Assembly (NCBI GenBank): GCA_022747635.1
Contig: JAKTNV010000003.1
Span: 52,735,156-52,799,155 of the forward strand
Reading direction: 5' to 3'
Source of the DNA: Hetaerina americana
Lineage: Eukaryota; Arthropoda; Insecta; Odonata; Calopterygidae
Length of the DNA: 64,000 bases
A program made the position numbers and the translations under genes. This document shows, in pieces, positions 38,507 to 50,900 of this stretch (positions are counted from its first letter, which is position 1; every line of letters begins with the position of its first letter). The notes under the pieces were generated by a model. It saw only the letters and a program-made list of their open reading frames with translations. It was not told where the DNA came from and searched no databases.

Positions 38507-38552
38507 GCTGGGACGGCACAATAAAACACAAATGAAATATTAACACTTAAAA

Positions 38553-38609
38553 GGACAATCACACGGTAAATTGTTTAAGCTTTCGGCCTTCTCCGAGGCC
38601 TTCTTCAAG
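38553..38609 (-). ncRNA. Hammerhead-like motif, 38.6-kb copy 1
   Basis: Minus strand order: TTGAAGA, one A, stem GGCCT-CGGAGA-AGGCC (5 bp, perfect), GAAAGC, a spacer of about 20 nt, then GTGATTGTCC. Compared with canonical CTGANGA, the first base is T instead of C, and one nucleotide separates the box from stem II. The downstream GTC is in the position of a hammerhead cleavage triplet, but stem III is weak. Confidence 0.45.
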
Positions 38610-38630
38610 TCGGCCTTGAAGTAAGTCTTA

Positions 38631-38672
38631 CTTGAAGGCCGAAAGCTCAAACAATTTACCGCGTGAGTGTCC
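38631..38672 (+). ncRNA. Hammerhead-like motif, 38.6-kb copy 2 (stem lost)
   Basis: Plus strand: CTTGAAGGCCGAAAGCTC, a spacer, GCGTGAGTGTCC. The second arm has lost about 28 nt containing one strand of stem II and the loop, so it cannot fold as the first copy does. All flanking blocks are conserved. Confidence 0.4.
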
Positions 38673-38744
38673 TTTTAAGTGTTAATATTTTATTTGTGTT
38701 CTATTGTGCCGTCCCAATATTATACTGCTCGTGTGAGTGTTTCC

Positions 38745-38940
<196 letters not shown>

Positions 38941-38941
38941 C

Positions 38942-38995
38942 CGAGTATGTAGAGTCTAGTCGAATGATCTGTGGTTCAAGTCATGGTCAAGGAAA
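38942..38995 (+). mobile_element. Decayed tRNA-like head
   Basis: GAGTATGTAGAGTCTAGTCG resembles an A-box region and CTGTGGTTCAAGTCATGG carries a B box (GGTTCAAGTC). The spacing is shorter than in a tRNA. It lies just upstream of the LINE 5' end. Confidence 0.35.
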
Positions 38996-39055
38996 ACGTT
39001 TTGCGCCTATGATCTGCTTGAATTGCCCTTCTTTACCCTCCCTCGTTTTTCCTTT

Positions 39056-39056
<1 letters not shown>

Positions 39057-39143
<87 letters not shown>
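39057..39143. repeat. (CT)n-(TA)n-(CA)n compound microsatellite
   Basis: CT repeats to 39,073, TA repeats to 39,126, then CA repeats to 39,143. It immediately precedes the LINE. Confidence 0.97.
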
Positions 39144-39339
39144 TTGTGGAAGGCAACGGGAAACCACCACATTATTCCCCTTAGAATATACAGCCTTGCA
39201 TTCAAATATGACAAGATGGCTTTCCTCCCCGTAAAATATTCCGGAGGTAAACTTGTCCCCCAATCAGAGATCTCCGAATATGGACTACTGTGGGGGTATT
39301 ATCATTCAAGGGGGTTAAATTCAGAATAGGGATATGGAG

Positions 39340-40010
39340 CGTTAGGACATTGGGTTAGAAAATGCAAATAGGGGGATGGATAGGTTGGGATAGGCGTCCT
39401 GGGGTTGAGCGAAACTAAGTGAGTGGGGGCGAACGACTTCTTGAGCGATGGCTACAGGGTGATATACTTTGGAGACAACCAGAAAATTGTAGGAGTAGGC
39501 ATCATACTCACAAAGAAATGGCCAATGAAACTAATATCCTGCTGGAAATATAATGAAAGGATATTGATGATAAAGTTACAGGCAGAACCTACGGAAACAG
39601 TGATAGTACAGGTGTACATGTATATGCTGACGTCCAACCATTCAGATTAGGAAATAGGTGAAGTATACGAACTGCAAGAGGTTCTAGGATTAGTAAAAGG
39701 GAAGTAAAACCTCATATTAATGGGATATTGAAACGATATGGTCGGTGAGGGGCGAGAGGGAAGTAGCGTGGGATACTTCGGATTGAGAAAACGAAACGCC
39801 GCGGGATGGAGACTGATAGAATTCTGCGTACGTGAAAAACATAGTAGTAGCCATTTTTGATCAATATCCGAGAAAAGAATACGTATATGGCTGGAGTCAA
39901 AGCAGGGTACCAAATTGACTACATCCTTGTCAGGAAGAGATACTAGAAACAAGTTAAGAAGTGTAAGAGCTACCCCGGCGCAAATATAAATAGCGATCAC
40001 AACCCATGGA
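39340..40010 (+). pseudogene. RTE endonuclease domain (APE-like), inactive
   Basis: It nicks target DNA for target-primed reverse transcription. Visible motifs in order are GLSETK (catalytic Glu, about 39,399-39,419), DGYRVIYFG, GVGIILTKKW, NERILMIKLQ, and VQVYMYM, where the family has QVYAPT. Then comes MGY-stop-ND at about 39,718-39,732, where the catalytic GDFN should be, so the Asp is lost and a stop gained. It continues with a FGLRKRNAAGWRLIEF segment, and SDHN is spelled NSDHN (about 39,989-40,003), keeping the catalytic His. At least three stops and two frame changes interrupt it. Confidence 0.85.
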
Positions 40011-40414
40011 CACAAATCATGGACAGCAGACTGCGATTGCAAGGGGATGAAGAAAGAGACAATAACCCAGATGGAACAGAATATAGAGGCAAGGGCGGAA
40101 AAGAAAAGTTTGCCACGGCTATCGAAAGGGAAGTAGAAGGAAATAATGAAAATTGGCGCAGCATTGACGGTCGATGAAAAGAAATAAAGAATATAATTAC
40201 CAAAGCTCAAAGCTCAAATAAGAGGTTTCATAGACGAAAGAATAAAATACAAGAATCCAAGAAATGAAAGTGAATAAGACATAGGTAGAAAGCTGCTGCG
40301 AGGAAATTGATGACAACATGGAAAAGGGAAATTGCGAGATGGCTTATAAACTAGTGAAAAGGCAATTGGGAGAAAATAATAAAATCGCAAAACATCCGAG
40401 CAACTATTGAAAAA

Positions 40415-41921
40415 ATGATAATAGATCAAAGTGACCTTGCGAATAGATGGAAAGAATACATTGAAATACTCTTTAATGCTCCCAAACCGCCAGAAGATAG
40501 CTTAATTAAAGATGAAAGCCTGATAGGTAATTATGATCGGGGTCCGCAAATATCAAGAAGCGGATTCGAGAGAGCCGTGGCAGACCTGAGAAAGGCCAAG
40601 GCACCAGGAGTTGACGAATTAAACGGAGAAATGATCGAGGCACTCGGATTCAAAGCGAAAAATGCCCTCTATGGGATAATCAAAGATAGCTACGACAGTG
40701 GAAAGATACCAGAAGACTTCGGGGAAAGTATAATGATTGCAATAACGAAGAAACTGAAAACAGATAAATGAGAAGAACACAGAACATTGAGCCTGGTGAC
40801 TCAAGCATCAAAAATTCTTGCTCGGATAATTAGCCGAATAATAGAAGAAATGATAGCAGGAAACCTCTCAGAAAACCAATTCGGATTCAGGAAAAACCGA
40901 GGAGCAAGAAAGGCAATTCTCAGGTTGAGAGTTCTGGCCGAAAAAATGAGACACGTAAATGAGCCATTATATGTGGCATTCGTGGACTTGGAGAAGGCCT
41001 TCGACAACGTCGAATGGAATAAGATGTTCAAGATACTAGAAGTGCTTAGACTGGACTACAACGACAAAAGAACTATCCATAACCTCTACAAGAATCAGGT
41101 TACACCAATGCAAACGACAAATGGGAGAAAAATAGAGTCGAAATAAACAAAGGAGTAAGACAAGGATACAACCTCTCGCCACCAATATTCAACGTTTACC
41201 TGGAAGAGGCAATAAAAGAGACACAAGAATTGGGTACCTAAGGAGTCAAGGTAAATGGAGATGAAATCAACAAGCCCCGGTTTGCAGATGACATCGCAGC
41301 AGTGCCGGAAATGCGAGAGGACCTGCAAGCAAGTCAAAGTGCTATGGATCAAGTACTGTGGGAATGTAATATGAACACCAACAAGAAGAAAACTAAAATC
41401 CTTGTGTGTGGAAGAGAGAAGCTGAATGCAGATATCACAATTCGAGGGGTAGAACTAGAGCAAGTGGAATCCTTCATCTACCTGGGCAGCAGTATAGCAT
41501 GGGATGGAAGAATTTTGACCGACATCAAGCGAAGAATAGCCCAACCTAAGAACGCAACCATGAAGAAGGGGCAATTACTATGCTTAAAGAACCTAAGGCT
41601 GGAAGCAACGAAACAATTCGTCAAGACTTTCGTGTGGAGCATAGCGCTCTATGGTTCCGAGACTTGGAACATTGAAAAAGTGGAGCAGCAAAGAATAGAA
41701 GCCTTTGAAACATGGTGCTGGAAAAGAATGCTGAAGAGTAAATCGACCGACAATGTAACAAACGAGGAAGTATACATATAGAAGAGCTGAAAGGGATAAG
41801 ACCATACCAATAACTCTACAGCAAAGCAGAAATATATGGATTGGACACACATTGAGGCACAATGGATGGATTAGGATTATAATAGAAGGAAAAATACAGG
41901 GCTTGTTGCGGAAGATATGCA
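40415..41921 (+). pseudogene. RTE reverse transcriptase domain, inactive
   Basis: RNA-dependent DNA polymerase of the LINE. One frame covers 40,415-41,146 with a single TGA at about 40,769: KAKAPGVDELNGEMI (RT motif 1), HRTLSLVTQASKI (motif 2), ENQFGFRKNRGARKAI (motif 2a), FVDLEKAFDNV (motif A, catalytic Asp, about 40,980-41,010). After a frameshift come GVRQGYNLSPPIFNVYL (motif B, about 41,150-41,200) and FADDIAAV (motif C, both Asp intact, 41,281-41,304). The frame 41,302-41,781 carries the thumb (FIYLGSSIAWDGR; KTFVWSIALYGSETW; RIEAFETWCWKRML). The catalytic residues survive, but stops and frameshifts prevent expression as one protein. Confidence 0.9.
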
Positions 41922-43170
41922 ATTGAACTTCTCGCACCCCTCCTATTGGTTGTCATGGGATGGAATTACTTTTAGTAGGTGGGCAAGACAATAAGCTTTG
42001 TTGCAAAACCAATTTCAGTGCTCTTTAAGCTGTGAAAGCGGGAGGACGTCAGTTATTGTAAACCTCTGAGCGCCGACCGTGTCACGAAAAAAATGGAATC
42101 GACGATCGAGCAACGTTACTCGATTAGGTTTTGTGCTAACTGAAAAAATCTCTTGAGAAGACTAAGAAAATTATTCGTGAGGCTTACGGAAACTCTGCTT
42201 TGTCCTACTCACACATTTCGAAGTGGTTAAAGGCCTTGAAGGAGGGCCAGGAAGAGGTTCATGGCGAACAACGCTCTTGGTGGTCGTTAACCAGCATAAC
42301 CGACAATAATGTGGCTCGTGTTCGACAATTGTTGGACTCTGACCGTCGAATTAGTATCAAGATGGTTGCTAATGAACTAAAATTGTCATCTACTGTTGTG
42401 TTTCACATTGTTACTAAATATTTAGTGATGACGAAAGTTTGCACCAAGCTCGTGCCCAAAATGTTGTTAGACGACCAAAAGACATACCGAGCGAAAATTT
42501 CAAGTTAACTTCTGCAACGTATTAAAAATGAACCTGGTTATTTGGACGTCATCACTGGTGATGAAACCTGGGGTTTTTAATGATACTCAGGAACAAAACG
42601 CTAAAGCTCTGAGTGGCACACAGACCAGTCCCCCAAGTCCAAAACGGCAAGAATGAACAAGTCAAAAGAGAAAACAATGCTCATTGTCATTTTAGACGGT
42701 AAAAGAGTGGTCTATAAGGAGTTTTTTCCTCAAAGATAGACAATTAATGCTGTCTACTACGTGGATGCACAGAAAAGACTCCGAAAAAGGATCATCAGGA
42801 CGAGGAAAGACGTCTGCGCTGCCTGGCAACACTGTCACGAAAACGCGCCTTGCCACAGTCCGTGAGTTCCTGGCCAAACACCAGGAACCAGCGCTGCCCC
42901 ATCCCCCATGTAGTCGTGACGTCACCCCAGCAGACTTCTTTTATTTCCCTCGTATTGAGGCAGACCTGAAAGGATCTCTTTTATTGTCCATAGAAGAGAC
43001 GCAATCAGCCGTGACGAATCCCCGAAGGCGCCTTCCAGGGCGCTTACTGGTCATGGCAGAGTCGCAGAGAAAAATGTATGGAGGCCCAAGGGCAGAACCA
43101 TGAATATTTGTGCATATCTGTTCAGTAAATTACTTAAGAAAAATAATTACAAGACTTCGGAATGCACCCT
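41922..43170 (+). mobile_element. mariner element inserted in the LINE, decayed
   Basis: About 1.25 kb, the normal mariner length, interrupts the LINE C-terminal coding sequence. The right end reads, on the minus strand, TGCATTCCGAAGTCTTG (43,152-43,168); the left end TGCAATTGAACTTCT (about 41,922) is a diverged match, so the exact ends are uncertain. Transposase begins MESTIEQRYSIRFCAN (from about 42,093). A frame at 42,200-42,508 carries the second HTH (ENVARVRQLL-like, then KVCTKLVPKML). The first catalytic Asp is kept (ITGDETW, about 42,550). The second is Glu instead of Asp (CHENAPCHS), and the third is kept (RDVTPADFFYFPRI). Frameshifts and stops make it inactive. Confidence 0.85.
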
Positions 43171-43344
43171 GAAGAAGGGAAGATTCCACGAAGATCAAAA
43201 GGCCTGTACATAGGATAAATTAAGAAGGACGCAAATCTGGGACTATATCAAGGATTGAGGGAATCTATATTAAATAGAGTAGAATGGAGGGCTTCATTAA
43301 ATCAATCTTGTGATTGAAATACTGATAATTATATATTCAGCCAT

Positions 43345-43348
<4 letters not shown>

Positions 43349-43409
<61 letters not shown>
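43349..43409. repeat. (TA)n microsatellite
   Basis: A pure TA tract between the LINE 3' end and the first inverted arm. Confidence 0.97.
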
Positions 43410-44402
<993 letters not shown>

Positions 44403-44572
44403 CCCTTACCTCTCCTTCCCCCACCTCTCCCCCGCAGATGTCCTCTCCGCTCTCCCTCGAGAACGCCATTCTGAATACGACAGCCGTGCTGTCGAAACGT
44501 CAAATAACATATTGTGAGTGTCCTTTCTTTGTGTCACTATATTCTAAAAATCTACATCTGGGTTTTTATACA
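44403..44572 (-). mobile_element. Penelope-type terminal repeat, arm 2 of inverted pair
   Basis: Reverse complement of 43,410-43,570 (arm 1), including CCTCTCCTTCCCCCACC at one end and AATCTACATCTG at the other. It is followed by TACGTCGCCGAAGAGCG and a (TA)n tract. Confidence 0.65.
44471..44523 (+). ncRNA. Hammerhead-like motif, 44.5-kb copy
   Basis: Plus strand: CTGAATA (the box with its G8 changed to T), then the same stem as arm 1 (GACAG-CCGTG-CTGTC), GAAACGT, spacer and GTGAGTGTCC. G8 is the general acid of hammerheads, so this copy should be catalytically dead even if the other is active. Confidence 0.5.
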
Positions 44573-44604
44573 GTTGTACGTCGCCGAAGAGCGTTACATT
44601 TCGA

Positions 44605-44608
<4 letters not shown>

Positions 44609-44676
<68 letters not shown>
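44609..44676. repeat. (TA)n microsatellite
   Basis: A pure TA tract right of arm 2. Confidence 0.97.
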
Positions 44677-44680
<4 letters not shown>

Positions 44681-44730
44681 CTTTTGTGATAGTCTCACGT
44701 AGGTGAATAATTATGTATATGAAGTCAGTA

Positions 44731-44985
44731 CTAGTGGACAAAGACATAATAAAGAAACACACAAAAAAGAAAAGAAACTCTTCTACTTTGTTATAATTAT
44801 GTCATTGTCCTCGATTTCTGTCCTTTTCTTCCCCTAGGAAAGGAAGCATGGGCCACGGAAAATTCGAAACCTAGTGAGTTTCTTTTCATTATAAATAAAT
44901 GAAAGGACTAACTTTGTAGTTCCACACGAAAATTTCGTTTCTTTTCCTTTTTGTGTGTTTCTCTGTTTTTTTCTTTGTCTATTAG
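44731..44985. mobile_element. Imperfect foldback unit between (TA)n tracts
   Basis: 44,731-44,779 (ACAAAGACATAATAAAG...AAACACACAAAAAAG) and 44,937-44,985 are imperfect inverted repeats of about 49 bp. The centre holds TTCGAAACCTAGTGAG (44,862-44,877), which shares GAAACCTAG with the 13.6-kb motif. The layout (foldback between TA tracts) repeats that of 38.5 and 43.4-44.6 kb, so a related retroelement end is likely, but no clear CTGANGA box is seen. Confidence 0.4.
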
Positions 44986-45003
44986 TTCTAAACTCACATA
45001 CAT

Positions 45004-45071
45004 TATATATATATATATATATATAATGTATATTAGTACATGATTGCATATACATATTTTATATACATATT

Positions 45072-45146
<75 letters not shown>
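45004..45146. repeat. (TA)n tracts with TACATATT interruptions
   Basis: Two TA tracts (45,004-45,025 and 45,079-45,146) separated by ATATACATATTTATATACATA variants. Confidence 0.9.
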
Positions 45147-45150
<4 letters not shown>

Positions 45151-45194
45151 ATATGTATGCAGGAAAAAATAGGCTTTATTTAGGTACATATATA

Positions 45195-45452
45195 TATCTT
45201 TATTTATTTATTTATATTTATATATATATAAACACATTCAAACAAGAAATCCCCCGATATGGCGAATAAATATTCATACAGAAAAAGTTACAAGGAAAAG
45301 GGAACGGAACACTGATGAACGAGAGGAGGGGCAAGCGGAATCGAGCAGATCACAAGTGCAAAAATATTTCCTTAACCGGGACTTGAACACTGGATCTTTA
45401 GACTCGTTGGGTCGATGCTCTCAACACTCGAGCTATCGATGAAACGTAATGT
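45195..45452 (-). mobile_element. tRNA-derived SINE, third type
   Basis: The minus strand starts near 45,452: TCATCGATAGCTCGAGTGTTGAG (A box) ... CAGTGTTCAAGTCCCGG (B box, intact). A body of about 140 bp follows (CTTGTGATCTGCTCGATTCC; GCCATATCGGGGGATTTC) and it ends in a TTTATA/AAATAAAT tail at 45,195-45,232. The body shares nothing obvious with the 43.7-kb SINE, so it is a separate family. The head is well preserved. It could be Pol III-transcribed. Confidence 0.7.
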
Positions 45453-46985
45453 ACATAGAAATCTGCAGCGGCTTCATGCAAATAAGTGCCCCGGTTCTTT
45501 GGCTAAAGGATAGCGTTAGCGAGCTGTTTCACCCACCAAAGGAGAAATAGACGACATACAAGAGGAAAGGACAGTACGTAAGCAGTCATACAACATAATA
45601 AAGAATAGGAACTGTGCGTTCCGTGGCACGTACAGCCAGATGAAAGAGATCTACGATATCAATGCCCATAGAAGGGAGCCGGTGTAGGGAAAATAGGGAG
45701 GACCGAAGGTATCGAGAGAAGGGTATAGACGGGGGAACTGACACGATTGAGGGGTGCAATGGAACGTTGTGATATTCGGCGCAAAGCGCGAATACTCGTT
45801 CACACACACACACACACGCACACAAGTATCGTGATCAAAGAATGCTAAGTAAGTGAGAATGAACTTCATTGATATCGTCGCTCAGGACCGATGGCAAAAA
45901 AGGGAAAAGCAGATAGATCGGGACGACGTATCTGAACAAAACGCCCCAGGGGGGGAGCGATGAGGGGAACAGTGTGGGAAGGAGAATGGAGGAAGTGACG
46001 GAAGTCGAAGTTTCAATGAGAGCTCTCTTTTCTTTATATTTTTGACTCTTCGCGGTATAGCTATCGCCTGGATCAATTTTCCCCCTTTGGTTTTTTATTC
46101 CTCTTCCCATTTGTTTATCCAGCATCGAGTCCTCGGAGAATGAAAGCATAGTGTGTCTGCATCATTAATTTATTGAAGACGAGGTTCAAGTTTTTCGGAG
46201 AGCTTCCAATCGAGGAATTTTAGGCCTGTCGGCCGAAGCGTGAACGAAATTGATAGCTGACAAGTGAAAATTCTGTGCGCCATTTTTTTGGTCTGCCAGG
46301 CGATGTAATGAGAGGATGGAAAAGGCAATTACGTGATCGAGCCCGTTTAGCGCGTGAGGGCAGAAAATTTTTAATAGGATTCGGGCTGGGAAGGAGGGAG
46401 TACTTGCCTCTCGTAAACCAACTCGATCACCAAGGTCATTGAGAAATAATTGCATCCAAGAGTGAGGTATGTTTAAAATACGTTTTAATATCAGGGATTT
46501 GGCCTCGTTTTGGCCAGTCAGCTTGTGCCAAGAATGAAATAATGACAATAATACTATGGTGGATTAAAAGTACCTGCAACCCCAGGGTCAAAACTGGCCA
46601 TCCCCCCTCGCATCGCCCCTAAGCCTCACCCTCGCCGGCTCTGCACAGCATTTTCATACTTCACCTAACGGGTCCCCATGAAAAGGAGTAAAAAATTAAA
46701 CTCTGTTCCCTTTGGGCGATGAATAAATAATCTCCCGCGGCCAAATATTAAAATTACTCCGAGGGAAAGGGGTGAGGGATAGCGAGAGAGATGGCGGGGG
46801 TGGGGTAGAATTACACATATAGCACCGTTGAACGTTCCCACCACCATTCACACCAGCGGCTCCCAACGGCTCCACCATAATACTCCCAGACGAGCGACTA
46901 CGTACACAGACTCATTTTTTTCTCTCACCAAGGAAGGTTGGTATATTTCTCTTTTATTTTCCAGCAAATTCTGATGCCGATCAAA
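45453..46985. other. Mixed stretch, nothing recognised
   Basis: Contains a (CA)n run at about 45,801-45,823. Several minus frames of 64-120 codons exist (46,186-46,548 is the longest) with no recognised family. GC-richer than the AT background at 46,560-46,880. Confidence 0.45.
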
Positions 46986-47960
46986 CGATGGAGCGGAGTT
47001 TATTTGCACAGTTTCTTGCCCAACCACCCTTTCTCTCTCACTCTCACAAATCCCTCTACTTTTTTCCCTCCCCTCCCCTTAATGCGTGCGGAAAAATACG
47101 TGCACAGGAAGAGCGAGGAAGCAAATGCGTGCTCTGCACTCTCGTGCATCGAGAGCGCAGAGTACTCGAGACTCACGCGTTCACTCGGGCAGGAAATCTC
47201 CCCGACGTCGCTGTTTCTTCCCCCCACACAGCACACCTCTCCCCCGCATCTTTCCAGCCCTTTCAACCGTCTCCCCCGTGTCTTCATGCTTATATTCTCC
47301 CGTCATATCTCCTCTTTTCCGTCCCCGCTCCTCGTACCTTGCTCTGTGTACGCGCTCTCAAATCCAATCTCCTCCCCCATTTTCCTCCACCCTCCACCTA
47401 CCACTTCCTCCCCCATCATTCCGCACCGATTCCTTGTCTCCCCCTCTTTCCATCGCTTTTTTCTCCCCCACCCCCTCACACGCAGCCAACTCGTCGAGCA
47501 ATAAAAAAATATAATCTCCACTCCTTCCTCCTCCTCTCTCTCTTGCTCGCTATGCCCCTCCTCTCCCGAGCCTGAAAAACCACCCCCGAGACTCACTCGG
47601 CTCCAAACCACCACCCAGCCGTCGGCTACTCATTTAATGAACGGGTATTTTTTTCTTCCCCGCATTCATCTACGCCCTCTTTCTCAGTCTCGTGTACCCT
47701 TCCTCTCTCTTTCCCTCCTCTCTCTCTCTTCCCCCCCCCATTTTACCTCTTCCCTCTCCCGTCATCTCCTCCCCCACCCACCTCCGTCATGGCTCCCCAA
47801 CTGCCCCCATTCGTCGTGCCTCCCTCCACCCTTCAGCGGGAAGCAAAGGGGTTAACGGAGGGGAAGGGTTGAAGAGTTTTCAGAGTCGCAGGGAAGGTTA
47901 TCTTTACGGATCCCTGCTCGAGAATAATTTCTGCCGCCGCTCACTCTGATGTCTTTTGTT
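46986..47960. other. Pyrimidine-rich (+ strand) GC island
   Basis: About 1 kb of C/T-rich plus strand with a short CpG-rich balanced insert at 47,090-47,220. Long frames overlap in every phase (46,938-47,504; 46,988-47,575; 47,086-47,514; minus 47,303-47,614), all low complexity. This is the largest pyrimidine island. No domain is visible. Confidence 0.6.
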
Positions 47961-50900
47961 TCCTGGGTCCCTCGCCATTGATGGCTCGTTACCCCTTACG
48001 GTGCCGCATGCCGTAGAGCATCACTGCTTCTCCCTGGGGAGCTTCCGAAAAAGCCTCATCAAATTGCTACCACTCACCGCGAGACGGCCGGATTGTGTCG
48101 TTTCTGTGGCACGACCGCCATGTTCCACTGATTCCTCCCGGGTTTTTGGTCCTCTAGCGGGAGGTGTACGCCATGACTTTATTTGCACTATGTATTATTT
48201 TTGGCGCTATCATCTGCTTTTGCTATGTGAATGGAAATTATATTGAAGATAAGAGAGTTATTTAGAATGAACTACACGAGAGCTGGGAGTATTTCTCTAA
48301 ACCACCATGATAATGAAGAAAGGAACGAGCGGAAGAGATATGTGCCCCAATTAAATCATTAGGGGCATACGTGTGTCATTATCAAATGAGAGAAAATAAA
48401 TCAGTTCCATTGCTCGTTGATTTTCAACATTTTATTTGCCATGGCAAACATTAAAACATAGAACAGTTTTATCAATTATATACGGTATTCAGTTAATATA
48501 CATTTAATTATTTCTACATGCGTTATAGTTTTTTGCTTAAAAGTTATATTTTAGTGTTTGAATGTTATTATCTATTTAATTTATTGTGTTAATAAAGTTA
48601 TTAAATAACAATGCATTGCATTGAGTTAAAATAATTTGCAGTACACTCCTTCCTTAGGGCACACCGTGCCGATTGCAAACCGCTGCAATAGTTTAATACG
48701 TAGTCGTAAAGAAAAACGCTCTAGTGTGATCACAGAGATTCTAGATGAAATACTTACAATCAAATTAAAATAAAAAAACTCTCGCATGTTTTCTTTCTTG
48801 ATCCTTAATCCTAACAATGCTTAGAGACAGCGCACTGTCATTTTCTTGAAAATTTTTAATGATAGTGCACTGTCGAAACTGTGACGAGGATTTAAGATTT
48901 CGGTTCTGGATGCACTATGCATTAGCCTATTTTACGCTATGTAATGTTTCCTAAATGAATGAATACGCTTGACTGAAAGGAAATAAAATGGAGTTATCTT
49001 AACTTAACTGTAGTTCGAATGATTGAATAAATCCTTATTTGTTTACACGCTAATGCCTAACACGTCCTTCCGTATCTACGAATTCAGAACTCCAAATGTT
49101 ATTATGCATTGCTGCACACCCTTTCCATAGAATTATGGCCTTCCAGTACGAATGATTAGACTAACAATTGATTAAATTGGTATAATTCAAAGTAAAATAT
49201 AAAAAATACGTTGATTAGTGTAATAAATCCCAAACAATGAATAGATTTAAATATTAAATTAGACTTAATTACAGAAAATCTGAGAAAATTTATACCCAGT
49301 CATGAAACTAACAAATGTATTGAAAAATAGATAGATATTAACATTTTAAAAAAGTTTTAAGCAAAATATTTTGGATTTTTAAAATGTAGTATAGTGTAAT
49401 GAATTTTTTATATCAAAAGCAGTCGTATTCATGGAATAAATTGCTCATTTTGTGTTATCTAATGATTTAGCTGTCATCAAGTATTTATATATATCATACA
49501 ATCCTTTTCGTCCATTCCTTAAAATCTTTTTTAAAAATTCTCAGTGCTTACGCTTGCGCAGCCCAAGTTGACTCGGATTTGGGCTAATATTTATAATTAT
49601 TTAATACAAATTTATCGTAAAATTAATTCATTATCCATTGTGGTCTCTGATAAATGATCCAAGGTGCAATTTTTAGTTACTTAATTTCAAACATATCATA
49701 GCCCAACGGGAGAAAAACCCAATGAAACTTCTAAATGGCGCATACAATCAACAGGTTATCAGTCTACTATTCATTATCAGCTCATAAATTGCGAAATTAT
49801 CCTTCTTTGAGATTTTGGATTCGTTATCATCCAGGAAAGACCATTAAAAATCGTAATCCTGATTCAATTTATTTCCCAGTCTTGTCTCCTATTCTTTGCT
49901 CGCGTAGTTTCGGCAGTATCACCTCATAAAATTTATTTATTTTATTAACAGGGTATTGACGCTCTATGGGATGCATAAAATTTATTCACTCTGCTATTTT
50001 AAGGATTTTCTGGATAATTGAAATTGACTTTACTACGACTTTTGTAATTAAACGCTGAACGTAATTTTTCAGAGTGAAGTCACATGATGACTTAATCCCA
50101 AGTCACAGTTTGAAAAAATGTATCAAAATCAGTAACTACTGTTTAAGGGCTCTTATAGTGTGAAAATTTGTGGATGTAATATCTTTGTTAATTCGTCGAA
50201 ATTTTTTAAATATTTTGAAAAAAATGAACGTGGATTTTCCAATATTAATCAAGGATTAAATGATCAAGCTCAAAGTTCGTAACTGTACATTAGAACTCGT
50301 CAAAATCCGCTGAAAAATTTGAATGAAGGTTTAGTAAAGAATTTGAGTATATAAGTAATCTTCTTTTCCAATAGGTTGGAAAACACGAGATCCATATTAC
50401 ACTGTTCAGTTAGTCATTCGAACATTCAGCAATTATGATAGCTAGGCTTCCGAAGGTGAGGCATAATTTCCTTTGCATGTTTTTAACTATCTCTATTAGC
50501 TGTCATTGTTGTTAATAGTGTATCCAGATTAGTGATCATGAAGGACGATTTTTTCGCATATTGAAGAAAGTTTTCGTATAGGTTTGCCAAATTTGGCAGT
50601 CAAGGGTTAACCATAAAAATTGAATTCAGAGGAATGTGTCCTCTCACTAGCGAGCGTAACTGCGCATATAATTTCACCAAGTGTTTGTACATATTCGGAA
50701 GACCTTCACCATGGAAGAGAACTTCTATTCCTAAGGGTTTTCCAAATCAATCGTGTTATTGGATTTAAAATTATTTTATTGTGTTAATTTTTTTTTTAAC
50801 TTTCTAAAAACTCAGGGATCTGTCATATCATGACAAAAGGAGTTGTTCGGTCTCACCAATTGCGTTATGAAATGGAAATATATTGAAGAATCCCAATTCA

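Larger units (their letters stand above)
38504..38721. mobile_element. Foldback unit, Penelope-type inverted terminal repeats
   Basis: Two arms of about 88 bp (38,504-38,591 and 38,634-38,721) are inverted repeats with about seven mismatches. The outer ends are GGGACGGCACAATA, and the inner ends meet at a near-perfect palindrome centred on 38,626 (CCTTGAAGTAAG-T-CTTACTTGAAGG). Each arm carries the block TTAAAAGGACA(A/C)TCAC and a GAAAGCT core, i.e. a hammerhead-like motif in opposite orientations. The unit sits between two (TA)n tracts. Head-to-head terminal repeats carrying hammerheads are reported for Penelope-like elements. No reverse transcriptase or GIY-YIG sequence is present, so this would be a solo terminal-repeat structure. 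Confidence 0.55.
39144..43345 (+). mobile_element. RTE-type LINE, decayed, split by a mariner
   Basis: A non-LTR retrotransposon on the plus strand. It begins ATTGTGGAAGGCAACGGGAA, a 5' segment typical of arthropod RTE-type elements. An apurinic-type endonuclease region follows, then reverse transcriptase to about 41,921. A mariner insertion occupies about 41,922-43,167. The LINE C terminus resumes at about 43,168 (GLYIG-stop-IKKDANLGLYQG...[18 protein letters not shown], ending near 43,316). Length without the mariner is about 2.95 kb, close to the usual 3.2-3.3 kb. Multiple stops and frameshifts make it inactive. The 3' end is AT-rich and runs into (TA)n at 43,349. Confidence 0.88.

Noticed and set aside
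39647..40210. 187-codon minus frame
   Set aside because: It is the antisense shadow of the LINE endonuclease region on the plus strand.
46938..47575. Three overlapping plus frames of 142-195 codons
   Set aside because: All three phases are open at once over a pyrimidine-rich island, which points to composition and not to a gene.
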